Of a stretch of 64,000 nucleotides of DNA, positions 44,653-53,593 are shown one piece after another; the stretch's first letter is position 1, and each line of letters starts with the position of its first letter. The stretch is from Streptomyces sp. NBC_01241 (lineage in GTDB: Bacteria; Actinomycetota; Actinomycetes; Streptomycetales; Streptomycetaceae). The stretch lies in NCBI RefSeq assembly GCF_041435435.1, contig NZ_CP108494.1:5800501-5864500 (forward strand), in the 5' to 3' direction. The notes below the pieces were generated by a model. That model worked only from the letters and a program-made list of their open reading frames with translations, was not told the origin of the DNA and searched no databases. Made by a program: the position numbers and the translations under genes.

Positions 44653-46883
44653 GTTGTGGGTCCCTTCCCCGTATCACCCAGAAGAGCCTGCCGACAGAGC
44701 GCCAGCAGCTTTTCGTCCTCGTATGTGTCGTGGCTGCCGTATCCGCCGTCCATCGCGTTGTGACGGCGTACGGAGGCGAGTTCGGCGCGCAGCGCGTGTG
44801 CCACGTCCGACCCTGCACCAGTGGCCCCCGTCCGCGCCAGGGATTCCGCCACCCGGACCCGGACATGACGATGCCGCTCCCAGGCCGTCAGGAGCACCGG
44901 CACGGACTCGTCGGCCCGCCCGGACACGTCCCGCAGCGCCACTGCCGCGTCCACCCGCAGCCACGGTTCCTCGTGTCGCAGCAGCGCGCGCAGCCGGGGC
45001 GCGGTCACCGCCGCCCGCGTCCCGAGCCTGCCCAGCGCGTTCACCGCGGAGCACCGCTCGTGGACGCGCTCCGCCTGGAGGCCCTCGATCAGCACCGGCA
45101 GCACGGCGTCGGCATCCCCGTCGATCGCCCACAGTGCCTGAGCGGCCTCGGTCGCCGAGGTGGACCCGGGACGGCGCAGCAGCGTACGCAGCTCCGGTAC
45201 GGCGCTGTGCGCGGCGGGCCCGAACGAGCCGAGCGCCCGCAGCGCCGCCGTACGCAGTCGCCGGCCCCGGTACTCCGGCGCGCCGCGCAGCACCCGCAGC
45301 ACCTCCGGCGTCGCCTCGCCCGCCCGCAGCGCGGTCAGCCCCGCGAGGAGCGGGCCCGCCAGGTCGTACGCCGCCTCGTCGAGACGGACCTCGCCGAGCC
45401 TGCGGCGCAGCGCCGGGGCCAGCGGGGCCGCCGCCGCGCCCAGGTGGCCGATGGCGAACCCCACGTCGTGCGGCACCTCGGGCCGCTCCAGTGCCGCGGT
45501 CAGCGCGGGCACGGCTCGCGCATCGCCCAGCCGGGCCAGCGCCTTCACCGCGCTGCCGAGCCCGGTGGGGCCGCTGGGCCAGGCCTGCACCCAGGAATCG
45601 GGGTCCGCCGCCACCCGCGCGGCCAGCGCGTCGCCGGCGGGCGCGGCCAGCCCGAAGAGCTCCTCCAGCACATGCGCGGCCGCCCCGGCCAGCTGAGACT
45701 CCGGCGTGGCGAGCTGCTCACCGACGAGCCGGACCAGCTCCTCGTACGAACCGCGCCAGACCCGGATCAGCCCGCTGCTCATCCGCAGCGCGTCGATCCG
45801 CTGCCGCCGGTCGGGGCTGCGCAGCTGGTCCGCCAGCAGCGCAGTCCGCTCGGCGACCCGGTCGTCGAGCCCGACGTGCAGCGTCCGCAGCAGATCCGCC
45901 GTCCAGGGGGCGGTACGCCCCGAGTCCTCCTCGTCGGACAGCGCCCGCAGCTGCCCCACCAGCGTCACCGGCGTGGCCCGCTCCTCGCCGGACGGCTCCC
46001 CGGCCCCAACCGGCTCGGCGTGCGCGTCGACGGCCGCGACCGCCTCGGCCTGGGCGCCGGCCCGGGCCCCGACCGCGCCGACCGCGCCGGCCTGGGCCCC
46101 GGCCGCGCCGGTCCGGTCGTCGGTCGTGGTGGCCGCCCCGGACCGGCGCGCGGGCGCGGAGCGCAACTGCCGCAGCAGCCCCGTCACCACCCGTACGACA
46201 TCGCCCGGCAGCGCGTCCGGCGCACACCGCGCCAACTGGGCCAGGGCGGCGAGCCGCAGCCCCGGCGGGAACCCCTCACCGGCGAGCCGGGACAGCCAGT
46301 CGGCCGTCTGTCCGGCCAGCTCGCGATGCCGCAGAGCGACCCGCCCGGCGGCCTCGACCAGGGCGAGCCGCACCTCCTCGGCCGGCTCCACCGGCAGCCG
46401 CTCCCGCAGCAGCGCGAGCACCCGTGCCGGGCGGTTGTGGAGGGTGGCGAGCGCCAGGGGAGCGGAGAGCCGCACCCCCGGGTCCTCGTCGGCCATCAGC
46501 TCGCAGAACACCCCGGCGCACGCGGTGACGGCGGTCGCCGCCATCGCGTAGTTCGCCGCGCCCTCGATCTCCTCCTCGTCGATCTCGTCCTCGTCGTCCT
46601 CGTCCAGATCGATGCCGCCGATGCTGGTCAGCAGCTCGACGATGCTGCCCCGGTCCTGAATCCCCGGATCCACGACCAGCTCGAACAGAAAAGGAATGCA
46701 GGCCAACGTGCAGGCGTACACATCGCCCTGATGGTGAACGGCCCCGTACATACCGTCCAGCGCCGTCTCGCGCTCCGCCGGATCGTCGGACGCGAGGCCC
46801 CGCAGCATCGCCGGCACATCATCGGCAGGCCCATAGGCATGCTCCATCGAGGCCCAGTCGACCTCGTCGATCCCTGTGAACAC
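44649..46883 (-). CDS. HEAT-repeat protein
   Basis: A 744-residue protein made of helical HEAT/PBS-lyase-like repeats (for example LARLGDARAVPALTAALE, ALGSFGPAAHSAVPELRTLL, ALGRLGTRAAVTAPRLRALL). A highly acidic stretch (DLDEDDEDEIDEEEIE) sits near residues 95-110 and a low-complexity Ala/Gly/Thr insert near 250-310. The start GTG at 46883 follows GGAGG at seven bases; the longer frame from 46964 lacks a site. Such solenoids are protein-binding scaffolds. It is translationally coupled to the zinc-ribbon gene. Confidence 0.85.
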   Translation of the reverse strand: MFTGIDEVDWASMEHAYGPADDVPAMLRGLASDDPAERETALDGMYGAVHHQGDVYACTLACIPFLFELVVDPGIQDRGSIVELLTSIGGIDLDEDDEDEIDEEEIEGAANYAMAATAVTACAGVFCELMADEDPGVRLSAPLALATLHNRPARVLALLRERLPVEPAEEVRLALVEAAGRVALRHRELAGQTADWLSRLAGEGFPPGLRLAALAQLARCAPDALPGDVVRVVTGLLRQLRSAPARRSGAATTTDDRTGAAGAQAGAVGAVGARAGAQAEAVAAVDAHAEPVGAGEPSGEERATPVTLVGQLRALSDEEDSGRTAPWTADLLRTLHVGLDDRVAERTALLADQLRSPDRRQRIDALRMSSGLIRVWRGSYEELVRLVGEQLATPESQLAGAAAHVLEELFGLAAPAGDALAARVAADPDSWVQAWPSGPTGLGSAVKALARLGDARAVPALTAALERPEVPHDVGFAIGHLGAAAAPLAPALRRRLGEVRLDEAAYDLAGPLLAGLTALRAGEATPEVLRVLRGAPEYRGRRLRTAALRALGSFGPAAHSAVPELRTLLRRPGSTSATEAAQALWAIDGDADAVLPVLIEGLQAERVHERCSAVNALGRLGTRAAVTAPRLRALLRHEEPWLRVDAAVALRDVSGRADESVPVLLTAWERHRHVRVRVAESLARTGATGAGSDVAHALRAELASVRRHNAMDGGYGSHDTYEDEKLLALCRQALLGDTGKGPTT

Positions 46884-47069
46884 GCCATCGCCTCCCCACG
46901 CAACTCCACGAAGCAGTGTCTGCGAGGAGTGTGCACCACGGTTCGGACGCTCCGCCCGCCACATGCGGTCACTTCCTTACGGACATGACAAGATCGTCCA
47001 CCATGCGCCATGCGGCCGTGAGGGCGAATTCCGGCCGCCTCGACGGCCCGTACGACACGCCACCCGCTC

Positions 47070-47188
47070 CGGCGCCGAACCCGGCGCAGACCATCCACGC
47101 CTGCCCCGAACTCCGGCGCAGACCATCCACGCCCCACGCCTGCCCCGAACTCCGGCGCAGACCATCCACGCCCCACGCCTGCCCGGAG
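47070..47188. repeat. Tandem repeat, about 39-bp unit, between the HEAT and LigD-polymerase genes
   Basis: Unit GCCTGCCCCGAACTCCGGCG + CAGACCATCCACGCCCCAC occurs about two and a half times from 47099, preceded by a diverged partial copy at about 47076. The surrounding gap (46884-47199) otherwise holds only the upstream region of the HEAT gene. Confidence 0.8.
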
Positions 47189-47199
47189 CACTACTACCG

Positions 47200-48096
47200 C
47201 TACCGCGCAGCCGGCAGCGGTCGCGCCCGGTCAGGATCGGTGAGCGGCCCGAGCAGATCCCCGTACCGCTCCAGCCGCGCCGCCATGTCACCGGCCAGGA
47301 AGACCAGCGTCTCCGGCGTCCGGCACGCCTCGATCTCCGCCCAGGTGACGGGCGCCGAGACGGTCGGTTCGGGCCGGGCACGCAGCGTGTAGGGGGTCGC
47401 GGTCGTCTTCGACGCCGCGTTCTGGCTGAAGTCGACGAACACCTTCCCCGGCCGCAACGCCCGCCTCATGCGGTGCACGACCTGCTCCGGAAGCTCCTGT
47501 TCCGCCTCGACGGCCAGCCGTTTCGCGTACGCGGACACCCGATCGGCGGGGGTCGGCTCCAGCGGTACGAGCAGGTGCAGCCCCTTCGACCCGGAGGTCT
47601 TCCCGTACGCGGGCAACCTGTCCGCCGCCAGCCGCTCACGCAGCCACGACGCCACCGCACAGCACTCCACGACGGTCGCGGGCGCACCGGGGTCCAGGTC
47701 GAACACCATTCGGTCGGCGATCCCGGGCGCCTCGGCCCGCCACTGCGGAGTGTGGAATTCCACCACCAGATTGGCCGCCCACATCAGCGAGGCCAGATCC
47801 TCCACGACCACCTGTCCGGCCTGCTTGTCCTCCTGGTGCGGCACCGGGGTGGTCCGTACCCAGGACGGCGTACCCGGCGGCGGATTCTTGGTGAAGAAGA
47901 GCTGCCCGTCCGGCCCGTCCGGATAGCGCAGGAAGGACACGGGCCGGCCGCGCAGATGCGCCAGCAGGGCCTTTGCCGCGGTGGTCGCGTAGTAGTGCAG
48001 CACCTCTCCCTTGGTGGTTCCCGTGGCCGGATACAGCACCTTGTCGAGATTGCTGAGCGCCAGCCGCCGCCCCTCCACCTCCGTGATCGGCGTCAT
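47200..48096 (-). CDS. ligD: LigD-type polymerase/primase domain (non-homologous end joining)
   Basis: A 298-residue stand-alone archaeo-eukaryotic primase-fold polymerase, equivalent to the POL domain of LigD. The metal Asp pair is in MVFDLDPG (about 130-135), and KTSGSKGLHLLVPL carries the conserved His. VFVDFSQNAASKTTATPYTLRARP is the third motif. It fills gaps with a preference for ribonucleotides at broken ends. The ligase and nuclease domains are not in this protein. It is divergent from ku, sharing 61 bases of upstream DNA, so both halves of end joining are co-regulated. Confidence 0.9.
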   Translation of the reverse strand: MTPITEVEGRRLALSNLDKVLYPATGTTKGEVLHYYATTAAKALLAHLRGRPVSFLRYPDGPDGQLFFTKNPPPGTPSWVRTTPVPHQEDKQAGQVVVEDLASLMWAANLVVEFHTPQWRAEAPGIADRMVFDLDPGAPATVVECCAVASWLRERLAADRLPAYGKTSGSKGLHLLVPLEPTPADRVSAYAKRLAVEAEQELPEQVVHRMRRALRPGKVFVDFSQNAASKTTATPYTLRARPEPTVSAPVTWAEIEACRTPETLVFLAGDMAARLERYGDLLGPLTDPDRARPLPAAR

Positions 48097-48157
48097 ACGA
48101 TAAGAATCACATGTTTCGTGGATCTATAGGCATCTATGCGGATACAAGGGGTGAACG

Positions 48158-49288
48158 GTGAGGTCCATTTGGAACGGCGCCATCTCCTTCGGGCTGGTCA
48201 GCATCCCGATCAAACTGGTCAACGCCACCGAGAACCACTCGATCTCCTTCCGTCAGATCCACCTCGCCGACGGCGGCCGGATCCGTTACCGGAAGGTCTG
48301 CGAGATCGACGAGGAGGAGGTCACCGCGGCCGAGATCGGCAAGGCGTACGAGGACGCCGACGGCTCGGTGATCCCGATCACCGACGAGGACCTCGGCGCG
48401 CTCCCGCTGCCCACGGCCAAGACGATCGAGATCGTCGCCTTCGTGCCCGCCGCCTCGATCGACCCGCTCCAGATGGACGCGGCGTACTACCTCTCCGCCA
48501 ACGGAGTTCCGGCGGCCAAGCCGTACATCCTGCTGCGTGAGGCGCTGAAGCGGAGCGAGAAGGTCGCCCTGGCGAAGTACGCGCTCCGCGGCCGCGAACG
48601 ACTTGGCATGCTGCGGGTGGTCGACGATGTAATCGCCATGCATGGCCTCCTGTGGCCGGACGAGATCCGTAGCCCCGAGGGTGTCGCCCCGGATGCCGAG
48701 GTCAAGGTCCGCGACGCCGAACTCGACCTGGCCGACGCGCTGATGAACACACTCGGCGAGGTCGACATGGACTCGCTCCACGACGACTACCGCGAGGCGG
48801 TCGAGGAGCTCATCGCGGCGAAGGCGGAAGGCCGGAGCGTGGCGCCGGCGGAGACGGCGGAATCCGGCGGCAAGGTCATCGACCTGATCGCGGCGCTGGA
48901 GAGCAGCGTCCGGGCGGCGAAGGAGGCCCGGGGCGAGGAGCCGTCGGCGAAGTCCGAGGAAGAATCGGCGAACGCTCCCGTGGCCGAGGTCACTTCGCTC
49001 GCCGGCCGCAAGAAGTCGGGCGGAACCGGAGCGAAGAAGAAGGCCACGGCGTCAACCAAGAAGACGGCCGCGAAGAAGTCGACGCCGAGCAGGGCACCCG
49101 CCAAGAAGTCCGCCGGGCGATCGACGGCGAAGAAGCCGGCCGTCAAGTCCTCAGCAAACACGGGGACTTCGGGGAATTCCGCGCCCTCGGTGTCCTCGGC
49201 GAAGAAGTCGACCCCGAAGTCGGGCACCAAGTCGGATACGAAGCCGACGGCGAAGAAGGCCCGCCCCCGCAAGCGCGCCTCGGCCTGA
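48158..49288 (+). CDS. ku: Ku homodimer protein with basic Lys-rich tail
   Basis: A 376-residue Ku protein. The conserved core starts MRSIWNGAISFGLVSIPIKL and runs to about residue 250 (KPYILLREAL..., DEIRSP), forming the DNA-encircling ring. The extended C-terminal tail (about 270-376) is a histone-H1-like string of AKK/TKK/SAKK motifs, as in streptomycete Ku proteins with long tails, which enhance DNA binding and bridging. GTG start after GGGGTGAAC. It functions with LigD-type polymerase and a ligase in double-strand-break repair. Confidence 0.94.
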   Translation: MRSIWNGAISFGLVSIPIKLVNATENHSISFRQIHLADGGRIRYRKVCEIDEEEVTAAEIGKAYEDADGSVIPITDEDLGALPLPTAKTIEIVAFVPAASIDPLQMDAAYYLSANGVPAAKPYILLREALKRSEKVALAKYALRGRERLGMLRVVDDVIAMHGLLWPDEIRSPEGVAPDAEVKVRDAELDLADALMNTLGEVDMDSLHDDYREAVEELIAAKAEGRSVAPAETAESGGKVIDLIAALESSVRAAKEARGEEPSAKSEEESANAPVAEVTSLAGRKKSGGTGAKKKATASTKKTAAKKSTPSRAPAKKSAGRSTAKKPAVKSSANTGTSGNSAPSVSSAKKSTPKSGTKSDTKPTAKKARPRKRASA

Positions 49289-49698
49289 CGAGGCTCACAG
49301 AGGGAGTGCGTAACGGCGCCGGGGCCAGTCGGAACATGGTCTACGCCCATGGCAGTTGGGTCACCGAAGTGGTGGTGACGATACAGTTCGGGCCGACGTG
49401 AAATGCCGAACCCGTTCTGCGTTGGTGTAGACGTTCATCTGGGAACGCCGGAACACCGGGAATGCCAAAACGCCGGGAACCCCACCGCGAAATCGCCCCC
49501 CGGAAGTCGCGGTGTAGTGCATTCCCTATGGCGCGAATCCCGTCGGCCTGAAACCGCTCATCCGCCGCACGTATTTCCGGGCCACGGAATAACTCCGACA
49601 GCCCTGCCAGCAGGGTAATTTGACGATTACGCCGCCATTGCGAAACGAGGGTTTCGTCTACGGGTGGTACGGAGACCGCGAGAGAAAGGCGGAGGCCT
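49289..49698. other. Upstream region of the crystallin-like inhibitor gene
   Basis: 410 bases without a supported gene, less GC-rich than its neighbours. It contains three closely spaced GGAA(C/T) repeats (GCCGGAAC, CCGGGAAT, GCCGGGAAC at about 49447-49481), which recall -35 elements of ECF sigma promoters, and a small inverted repeat CGAAAC-GAGG-GTTTCG (49641-49656) just before the gene. Confidence 0.45.
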
Positions 49699-50061
49699 GT
49701 GAAGAGGACTCTGATGTCCGGTGTTATCGCTGGGGCATGCATGGCGGCAGCCTCGGTTGTCACGGGAGCGGCGCCGGCGAGCGCCAACCCCAATGATTGC
49801 CCCAAAAATTACGTATGCGTGTGGGGCGACAGCAACTACGAGGGACGTTTCCTCTTCGTGCCGGGAACGGACCGTGCCAACGTCGGCAGGGCGATGAACG
49901 ATCTGACCACCTCCCTCTGGAACCGCACCGGTTCCCGGGTCTGTTTCTACGACAACGACAACTACGGCGGATCGGTCCTGGCGATCGTGAGCCCGGGCGA
50001 ATCGCGCGGCAATATCGGACGGACAGCCAACGACAGAATCACCTCATGGCGAGCCTGCTAG
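49699..50061 (+). CDS. Secreted peptidase inhibitor I36 / beta-gamma-crystallin-like protein
   Basis: A 120-residue exported protein. Signal peptide up to APASA-NP, then a compact domain with Cys at about 34, 40, 82 and the C-terminus. Crystallin-type motifs are YVCVWGDSNYEGRF and VCFYDNDNYGGSV, each followed by a Greek-key-like strand (MNDLTTSLWNRT, ANDRITSWRAC). This pattern is shared by the SMI-type metalloprotease inhibitors (I36) of Streptomyces. GGAGG precedes the GTG start. It could restrain secreted proteases such as the neighbouring convergent peptidase, but that is only suggested by proximity. Confidence 0.87.
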   Translation: MKRTLMSGVIAGACMAAASVVTGAAPASANPNDCPKNYVCVWGDSNYEGRFLFVPGTDRANVGRAMNDLTTSLWNRTGSRVCFYDNDNYGGSVLAIVSPGESRGNIGRTANDRITSWRAC

Positions 50062-50118
50062 GACCTGTCTGACGGGTCCGTGACGGGTCGGGCCGGTGCA
50101 GCGTTGCGGTACGAACGG

Positions 50119-50146
50119 CTGCCCCGGAGCAGCGGCTCCGGGGCAG
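50119..50146. terminator. Bidirectional hairpin terminator
   Basis: Perfect 12-bp stem CTGCCCCGGAGC / GCTCCGGGGCAG with an AGCG loop, between the convergent inhibitor and S53 peptidase genes. Confidence 0.8.
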
Positions 50147-50166
50147 CCGGGTCATCAACCCGTACG

Positions 50167-52116
50167 TCAGTGCCGACGGTACGAGTTCACATATCCGGGC
50201 GCCGGAGTCCCGACCCCCGTCACGTCGTCGTACCCCTTGACGGCCTTGAGGGAGGCGTCCTTGCCGAGGCTGCGCACCGACGTCAGCAGTCCGTCCGTGG
50301 CGTCGAAACCGTTGGCGAAGTCGACCCGGGCCACCGCGAGGTCGCTCTTCGAGCCCAGCGGGTGGTCGGTGACGTCGTGGTACGCCTTCGAGCCGTACCG
50401 GGCGTAGATCGCCGGGTTGGCGAACCCGATGGGCAGACCGTGCCGGGCCTGCTGCGCGAGCGCCTGGACACCGGCGATGACCGGCGCGGCCAGCGACGTA
50501 CCGCCGATGCGGTACTCGTCGTAGCCGAGCGAGCCGTCGGGCAGCGTCTGGGTCTGGCCGACCAGGAAGCCCGTGTTCGGGTCGGCGACGGCCGCGATGT
50601 CCGGGGCCGTGCGCATCCGCTGCTTCCCGTTCGCCTGCGCGAGCGAGTCCGGGACGACTCCGCGCTGGTAGGACGGCTGCTTCACCGTCGAGCTGGTGCC
50701 GCCGCCCGCGCCGGAGGTGTACGCGCCGGGGAAGCCGGTCCAGCTCTTGCTGTTGTCGGCGAGGTTGGCCTTCAGCGTGCCCCAGCCGGTCTCCCACTGG
50801 TACTTGTCGTTCTTGCCGACGGCCAGCGCGGTGCCGCCGACCGACGTCACCCAGGCGGAGTTGGACGGCACGTCGATCTGCTTCGTGCCCGTGGACGCGA
50901 CGTTGTCGCCGTCGTCGCCGGAGGAGAAGTAGAAGCCGATGCCCTCGATCGCGCCCATCTTGAAGACCTGGTCGTACGCTGCCGCGATGTCCGGGGTCTC
51001 ATTGGCTTCGATGTCGCCCCACGAGTTGGAGACGATGTCCGCGAGCCGGTGGTCGACGATCTTGTTCAGTCCGTCCAGCAGATCGTCGTCGTAGCAGGAG
51101 GCGCCACCCACGTACACGATGTCGGCGTCGGGCGCGACCGCGTGCACGGCCTCGACGTCGAGGGTCTCCTCGCCGTACCAGCCGGAGGCCCCGCACTCCT
51201 CGGTCTTCGTGTAGTCGGCCGGCAGCACCTGGCTGAGCTGCCCGCGACGGTAAGGGGCGTCACCGTTGCGCTTGGCGTACTCGGCGGCGTCCTTCGCGAT
51301 GGTCGGCGAGGCGTACGCGTCGGTGATCGCGACGGTGACGCCCTTGCCGGTCCAGTCGCCCGCCCCGTACGCGGCGCGCAGCTGCTTGCCGGTGTAGCCC
51401 TTGACGGCGTACGGCACCGTGTGCCCGTAGGCCTTCGGCAGCGTCGACGCGGTGTTCGATCCATAGTACGAGGAGAAGGGGCCGGCGTTGCGGAACACAT
51501 CGTCCGGCGGCGGCAGCGTCTCGTCGTGGGTCGACTTGTGCGGCGCGTTGTCCAGGCCGGAGACGGCGAGAACGGCATCGCTCAGCGCGGCGGGCACGGA
51601 GGCGGTGGAGGCCGGGGCGCGGTAAGTGTGCCCGCCCTTGCGGTAGTTGCGCAGCTGAGTGCCGAACGCCTTCTCGGTGGCGGCGACATCACCGGTGGCC
51701 GACACGTAGTGCTGGTTGGCTCCGGTGACGGTCAGCCCGTTCGACTTCAGCCACCGGCTGACCTGGTCGATCTGCTGCTGCGTGGCCCCGAACTGGGCCT
51801 GCGCCTGCTTGGCGCTCAGATACTTCCCGTACGAAGCGGACTGCGGATCGGACACGGCGGCGGCGTAGGCGGCCAGCCCCTTCGGGTCCCGTCCGGACAG
51901 ATGGACCCGGATACCGACCTTCCCGCTGTCGGCCGAGGCCCCCTGGTCGGCGGCGGCGGTCGCCCAGGCCGGCTTGGTGCCCTGCAGCGCGTTCCGTCCG
52001 CTCGGCGCGGAGTCGGCGCTGGCGTTCGGTATCCCGAGGGCGAGCGCACCGGCGAGCAGTGGCAGTGTCGCTGCCATGCTCAGCACGGCGCGACTTCTCG
52101 CGCGGCTGGTTCTCAT
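50167..52116 (-). CDS. Secreted S53 peptidase (sedolisin/kumamolisin type)
   Basis: A 649-residue exported acid protease. Signal peptide MRTSRARSRAVLS... with PLLAGALALGIPNASA, then a pro-kumamolisin activation domain (about 45-200; GANQHYVSATG, LDNAPHKSTH). The catalytic domain has the Glu and Asp in YGEETLDVEAV (about 313-320), the oxyanion Asp in SNSWGD and the nucleophile Ser in GGTSLAAPV (about 536). A C-terminal calcium site is likely in YHDVTDHPLG.../DVTGVGTP. It is expected to self-activate outside the cell. ATG at 52116 has GGGGG four bases before it; a longer frame from 52221 would hide the signal peptide. Confidence 0.93.
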   Translation of the reverse strand: MRTSRARSRAVLSMAATLPLLAGALALGIPNASADSAPSGRNALQGTKPAWATAAADQGASADSGKVGIRVHLSGRDPKGLAAYAAAVSDPQSASYGKYLSAKQAQAQFGATQQQIDQVSRWLKSNGLTVTGANQHYVSATGDVAATEKAFGTQLRNYRKGGHTYRAPASTASVPAALSDAVLAVSGLDNAPHKSTHDETLPPPDDVFRNAGPFSSYYGSNTASTLPKAYGHTVPYAVKGYTGKQLRAAYGAGDWTGKGVTVAITDAYASPTIAKDAAEYAKRNGDAPYRRGQLSQVLPADYTKTEECGASGWYGEETLDVEAVHAVAPDADIVYVGGASCYDDDLLDGLNKIVDHRLADIVSNSWGDIEANETPDIAAAYDQVFKMGAIEGIGFYFSSGDDGDNVASTGTKQIDVPSNSAWVTSVGGTALAVGKNDKYQWETGWGTLKANLADNSKSWTGFPGAYTSGAGGGTSSTVKQPSYQRGVVPDSLAQANGKQRMRTAPDIAAVADPNTGFLVGQTQTLPDGSLGYDEYRIGGTSLAAPVIAGVQALAQQARHGLPIGFANPAIYARYGSKAYHDVTDHPLGSKSDLAVARVDFANGFDATDGLLTSVRSLGKDASLKAVKGYDDVTGVGTPAPGYVNSYRRH

Positions 52117-52151
52117 ATAACCCCCTGCGATGTGGTTCTTCGCGTGTGGAG

Positions 52152-52175
52152 CATGTGCCGGATGATGTGCACATG
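52152..52175 (-). promoter_or_regulatory. Inverted repeat upstream of the S53 peptidase gene
   Basis: CATGTGC (52152-52158) / GCACATG (52169-52175), which also includes the palindrome ATGTGCACAT. It lies 36-59 bases before the start codon, a position suited to an operator. Confidence 0.4.
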
Positions 52176-52389
52176 TAATGCGCCACTCTGGCGAGGAACC
52201 CCTCATGTAAGGGGCATGCATTCACCAAGAATCGACCAAGTGAGCGTGACAATGGGGTACTTGGTGTGGATCCTCCAAGATTACGCACGAGGGCGTATCG
52301 CACTCGTGTGCGCTGCCGGCCCAGGCGGAGGGTGCCGCGGGGCGGGGGACCGGCTTCCTGCCGGTGCCCGGCGGCGCCGAGGGCGGGGG

Positions 52390-52563
52390 CTACCCGAGAT
52401 CCCTCACGAACGCCTGCCAGGCGCCCCGCCCGAACCCGATCACGGGCCCGGCGGCGCGCTTGCTGTCGCGGACGGGGACGAGGTGGGGGAGGTTGGTGGC
52501 GATCTCCACGCAGTCGCCCTGGCCGCCGCTGTAGCTGCTTGTGCGCCACGCCGCCCGGATCAT
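52390..52563 (-). CDS. DUF397 small protein
   Basis: A 57-residue protein, MIRAAWRTSSYSGGQGDCVE... ending AFVRDLG. W-x-x-SSYS-GGQGDCVEIA and VRDSK are the DUF397 signatures. These small proteins are nearly always encoded next to an XRE regulator with a DUF5753 domain and an RsbW-like ATPase, and affect development and antibiotic production (BldB and WhiJ-associated relatives). Here the XRE partner 26 bases upstream is a pseudogene, so this gene may be silent or orphaned. Confidence 0.85.
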   Translation of the reverse strand: MIRAAWRTSSYSGGQGDCVEIATNLPHLVPVRDSKRAAGPVIGFGRGAWQAFVRDLG

Positions 52564-52588
52564 GTCAGGTGCTGGACCTATGGCAGGG

Positions 52589-53148
52589 TCATTGCTGATG
52601 CTCCTTGGCGATGCGATGGATCAATGCGAGCGATTCCGTCTGCGGCAGTGCCGCTGTGCGCGCGTCGTCGAAAAGGGCGCGGTAACGGGCGACTTCGGGC
52701 TCCCGCTCCGTCCAGATGTTGCCGGTCGGAGTCTCCGACAGTGCCAGGTCGAGAGACGAAACCTGCGGAAAGCTGAGCAGTAGGTACGGACCGAACATAC
52801 CTGAATGCGCCCCGCGTTCGAACGGCAGAACCTGGACGGTGAGCTCGATCTGGTCCCGAAAGGTGTCGCTGAGCACATCGGCGTACTGGTGCCACCAGCC
52901 GTCGCGCCGACGCCGGTTGGCCCTGCGCGTGAGGGCCTCCAGGCGCTCACGGGCAGCTTGATCAGTGACCCCATATGCCTTCATCAGTGCGACAAGATCA
53001 GGCGTAGGGACGGGAACGTGGCCATTATCTATGCGGCTGATCTTGCCCTTCGTGCAGTCCAGGCCTCCGCCGCGATGGCGGTGGTGAGGCCGGCGGCTCC
53101 GCGGAAGCGCCGAAGTTCGTCGCCGAGTTGGCGCCCGAGCACTGTGGA
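52589..53148 (-). pseudogene. XRE-DUF5753 regulator, frameshifted and lacking its start
   Basis: The body KGKISRIDNGHVPVPTPDL...IHRIAKEHQQ is the second half of a Cro/C1-type HTH and a DUF5753 domain. The first helices are present one frame away: STVLGRQLGDELRRFRGAAG and LTTAIAAEA. The two parts join at GAGGC-CTGGAC near 53064, where one extra C would restore AEALDCTKGK. Upstream of PSTVLG there is no start codon: the sequence runs directly into the ATPase remnant on the opposite strand at about 53148. Both a one-base deletion and a larger deletion of the 5' end are therefore needed to explain it. Confidence 0.8.
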
Positions 53149-53593
53149 GGGGCGCGGGGCACTGCTCCGGCTGGAGGTGAGCGACGCGGGGGAGGGACGG
53201 CCACGGATGCGGCGCCCCGGCACGCTCGAAACGACCGGCCGCGGCCTCCAACTCGTCGACGCACTGGCGGACCGGTGGGGCGTGGACGAGCGGCGGGGCG
53301 GCATCGGGAAGACGGTCTGGGCGGAGCTGCTGGCTCCGGGAACCGTCCCCGTAGCCCTGCCCGTCGGTACGGAGGTCGCGGCGGTGACCGTACGGCCGGG
53401 ACAGTCGGTACGCGCATGGGGTACCTGGCACACCGTTCGCAGCGTGCGCAGTGAGCGGTACGCGTCCGGCGGCCTCGCGGTCGTCATCGGGCTGGACGAC
53501 GGCCCGGCCCTGCGGCTGCCCGCGTCGGAGCCCGTGACGGTGCGGACCGAGGACGGGGCGACGACGCGCGCGGGCCAGGTCTTCCCGTGCTGA
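53149..53593 (+). pseudogene. RsbW-like ATP-binding protein, N-terminal half deleted
   Basis: From GRGALLRLEVSDAGEG the sequence follows the G1 and G2 boxes of anti-sigma-type HATPases (LEVSDAGEG; TTGRGLQLVDALADRWGV; GKTVWAELLAPG). The N-terminal strand-helix part with the N box (ELxxNAxxH) is missing; the reading frame upstream is antisense to the XRE gene. A beta-rich C-terminal extension of about 90 residues (VRPGQSVRAWGTWHTVRSV...) follows the ATPase and has no match I recognise. In intact modules this gene is divergent from XRE-DUF397, so one deletion removed both 5' ends and the shared promoter. Confidence 0.7.

Noticed and set aside
49341..49805. Minus-strand 154-codon frame antisense to the inhibitor gene
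   Set aside because: Runs through an intergenic region and antisense to a signal peptide; no recognisable protein features.
52501..52563. Reading the DUF397 region as part of a longer minus-strand frame (51689-52549)
   Set aside because: That frame is shifted relative to the clear 57-residue DUF397 product and overlaps the S53 gene.
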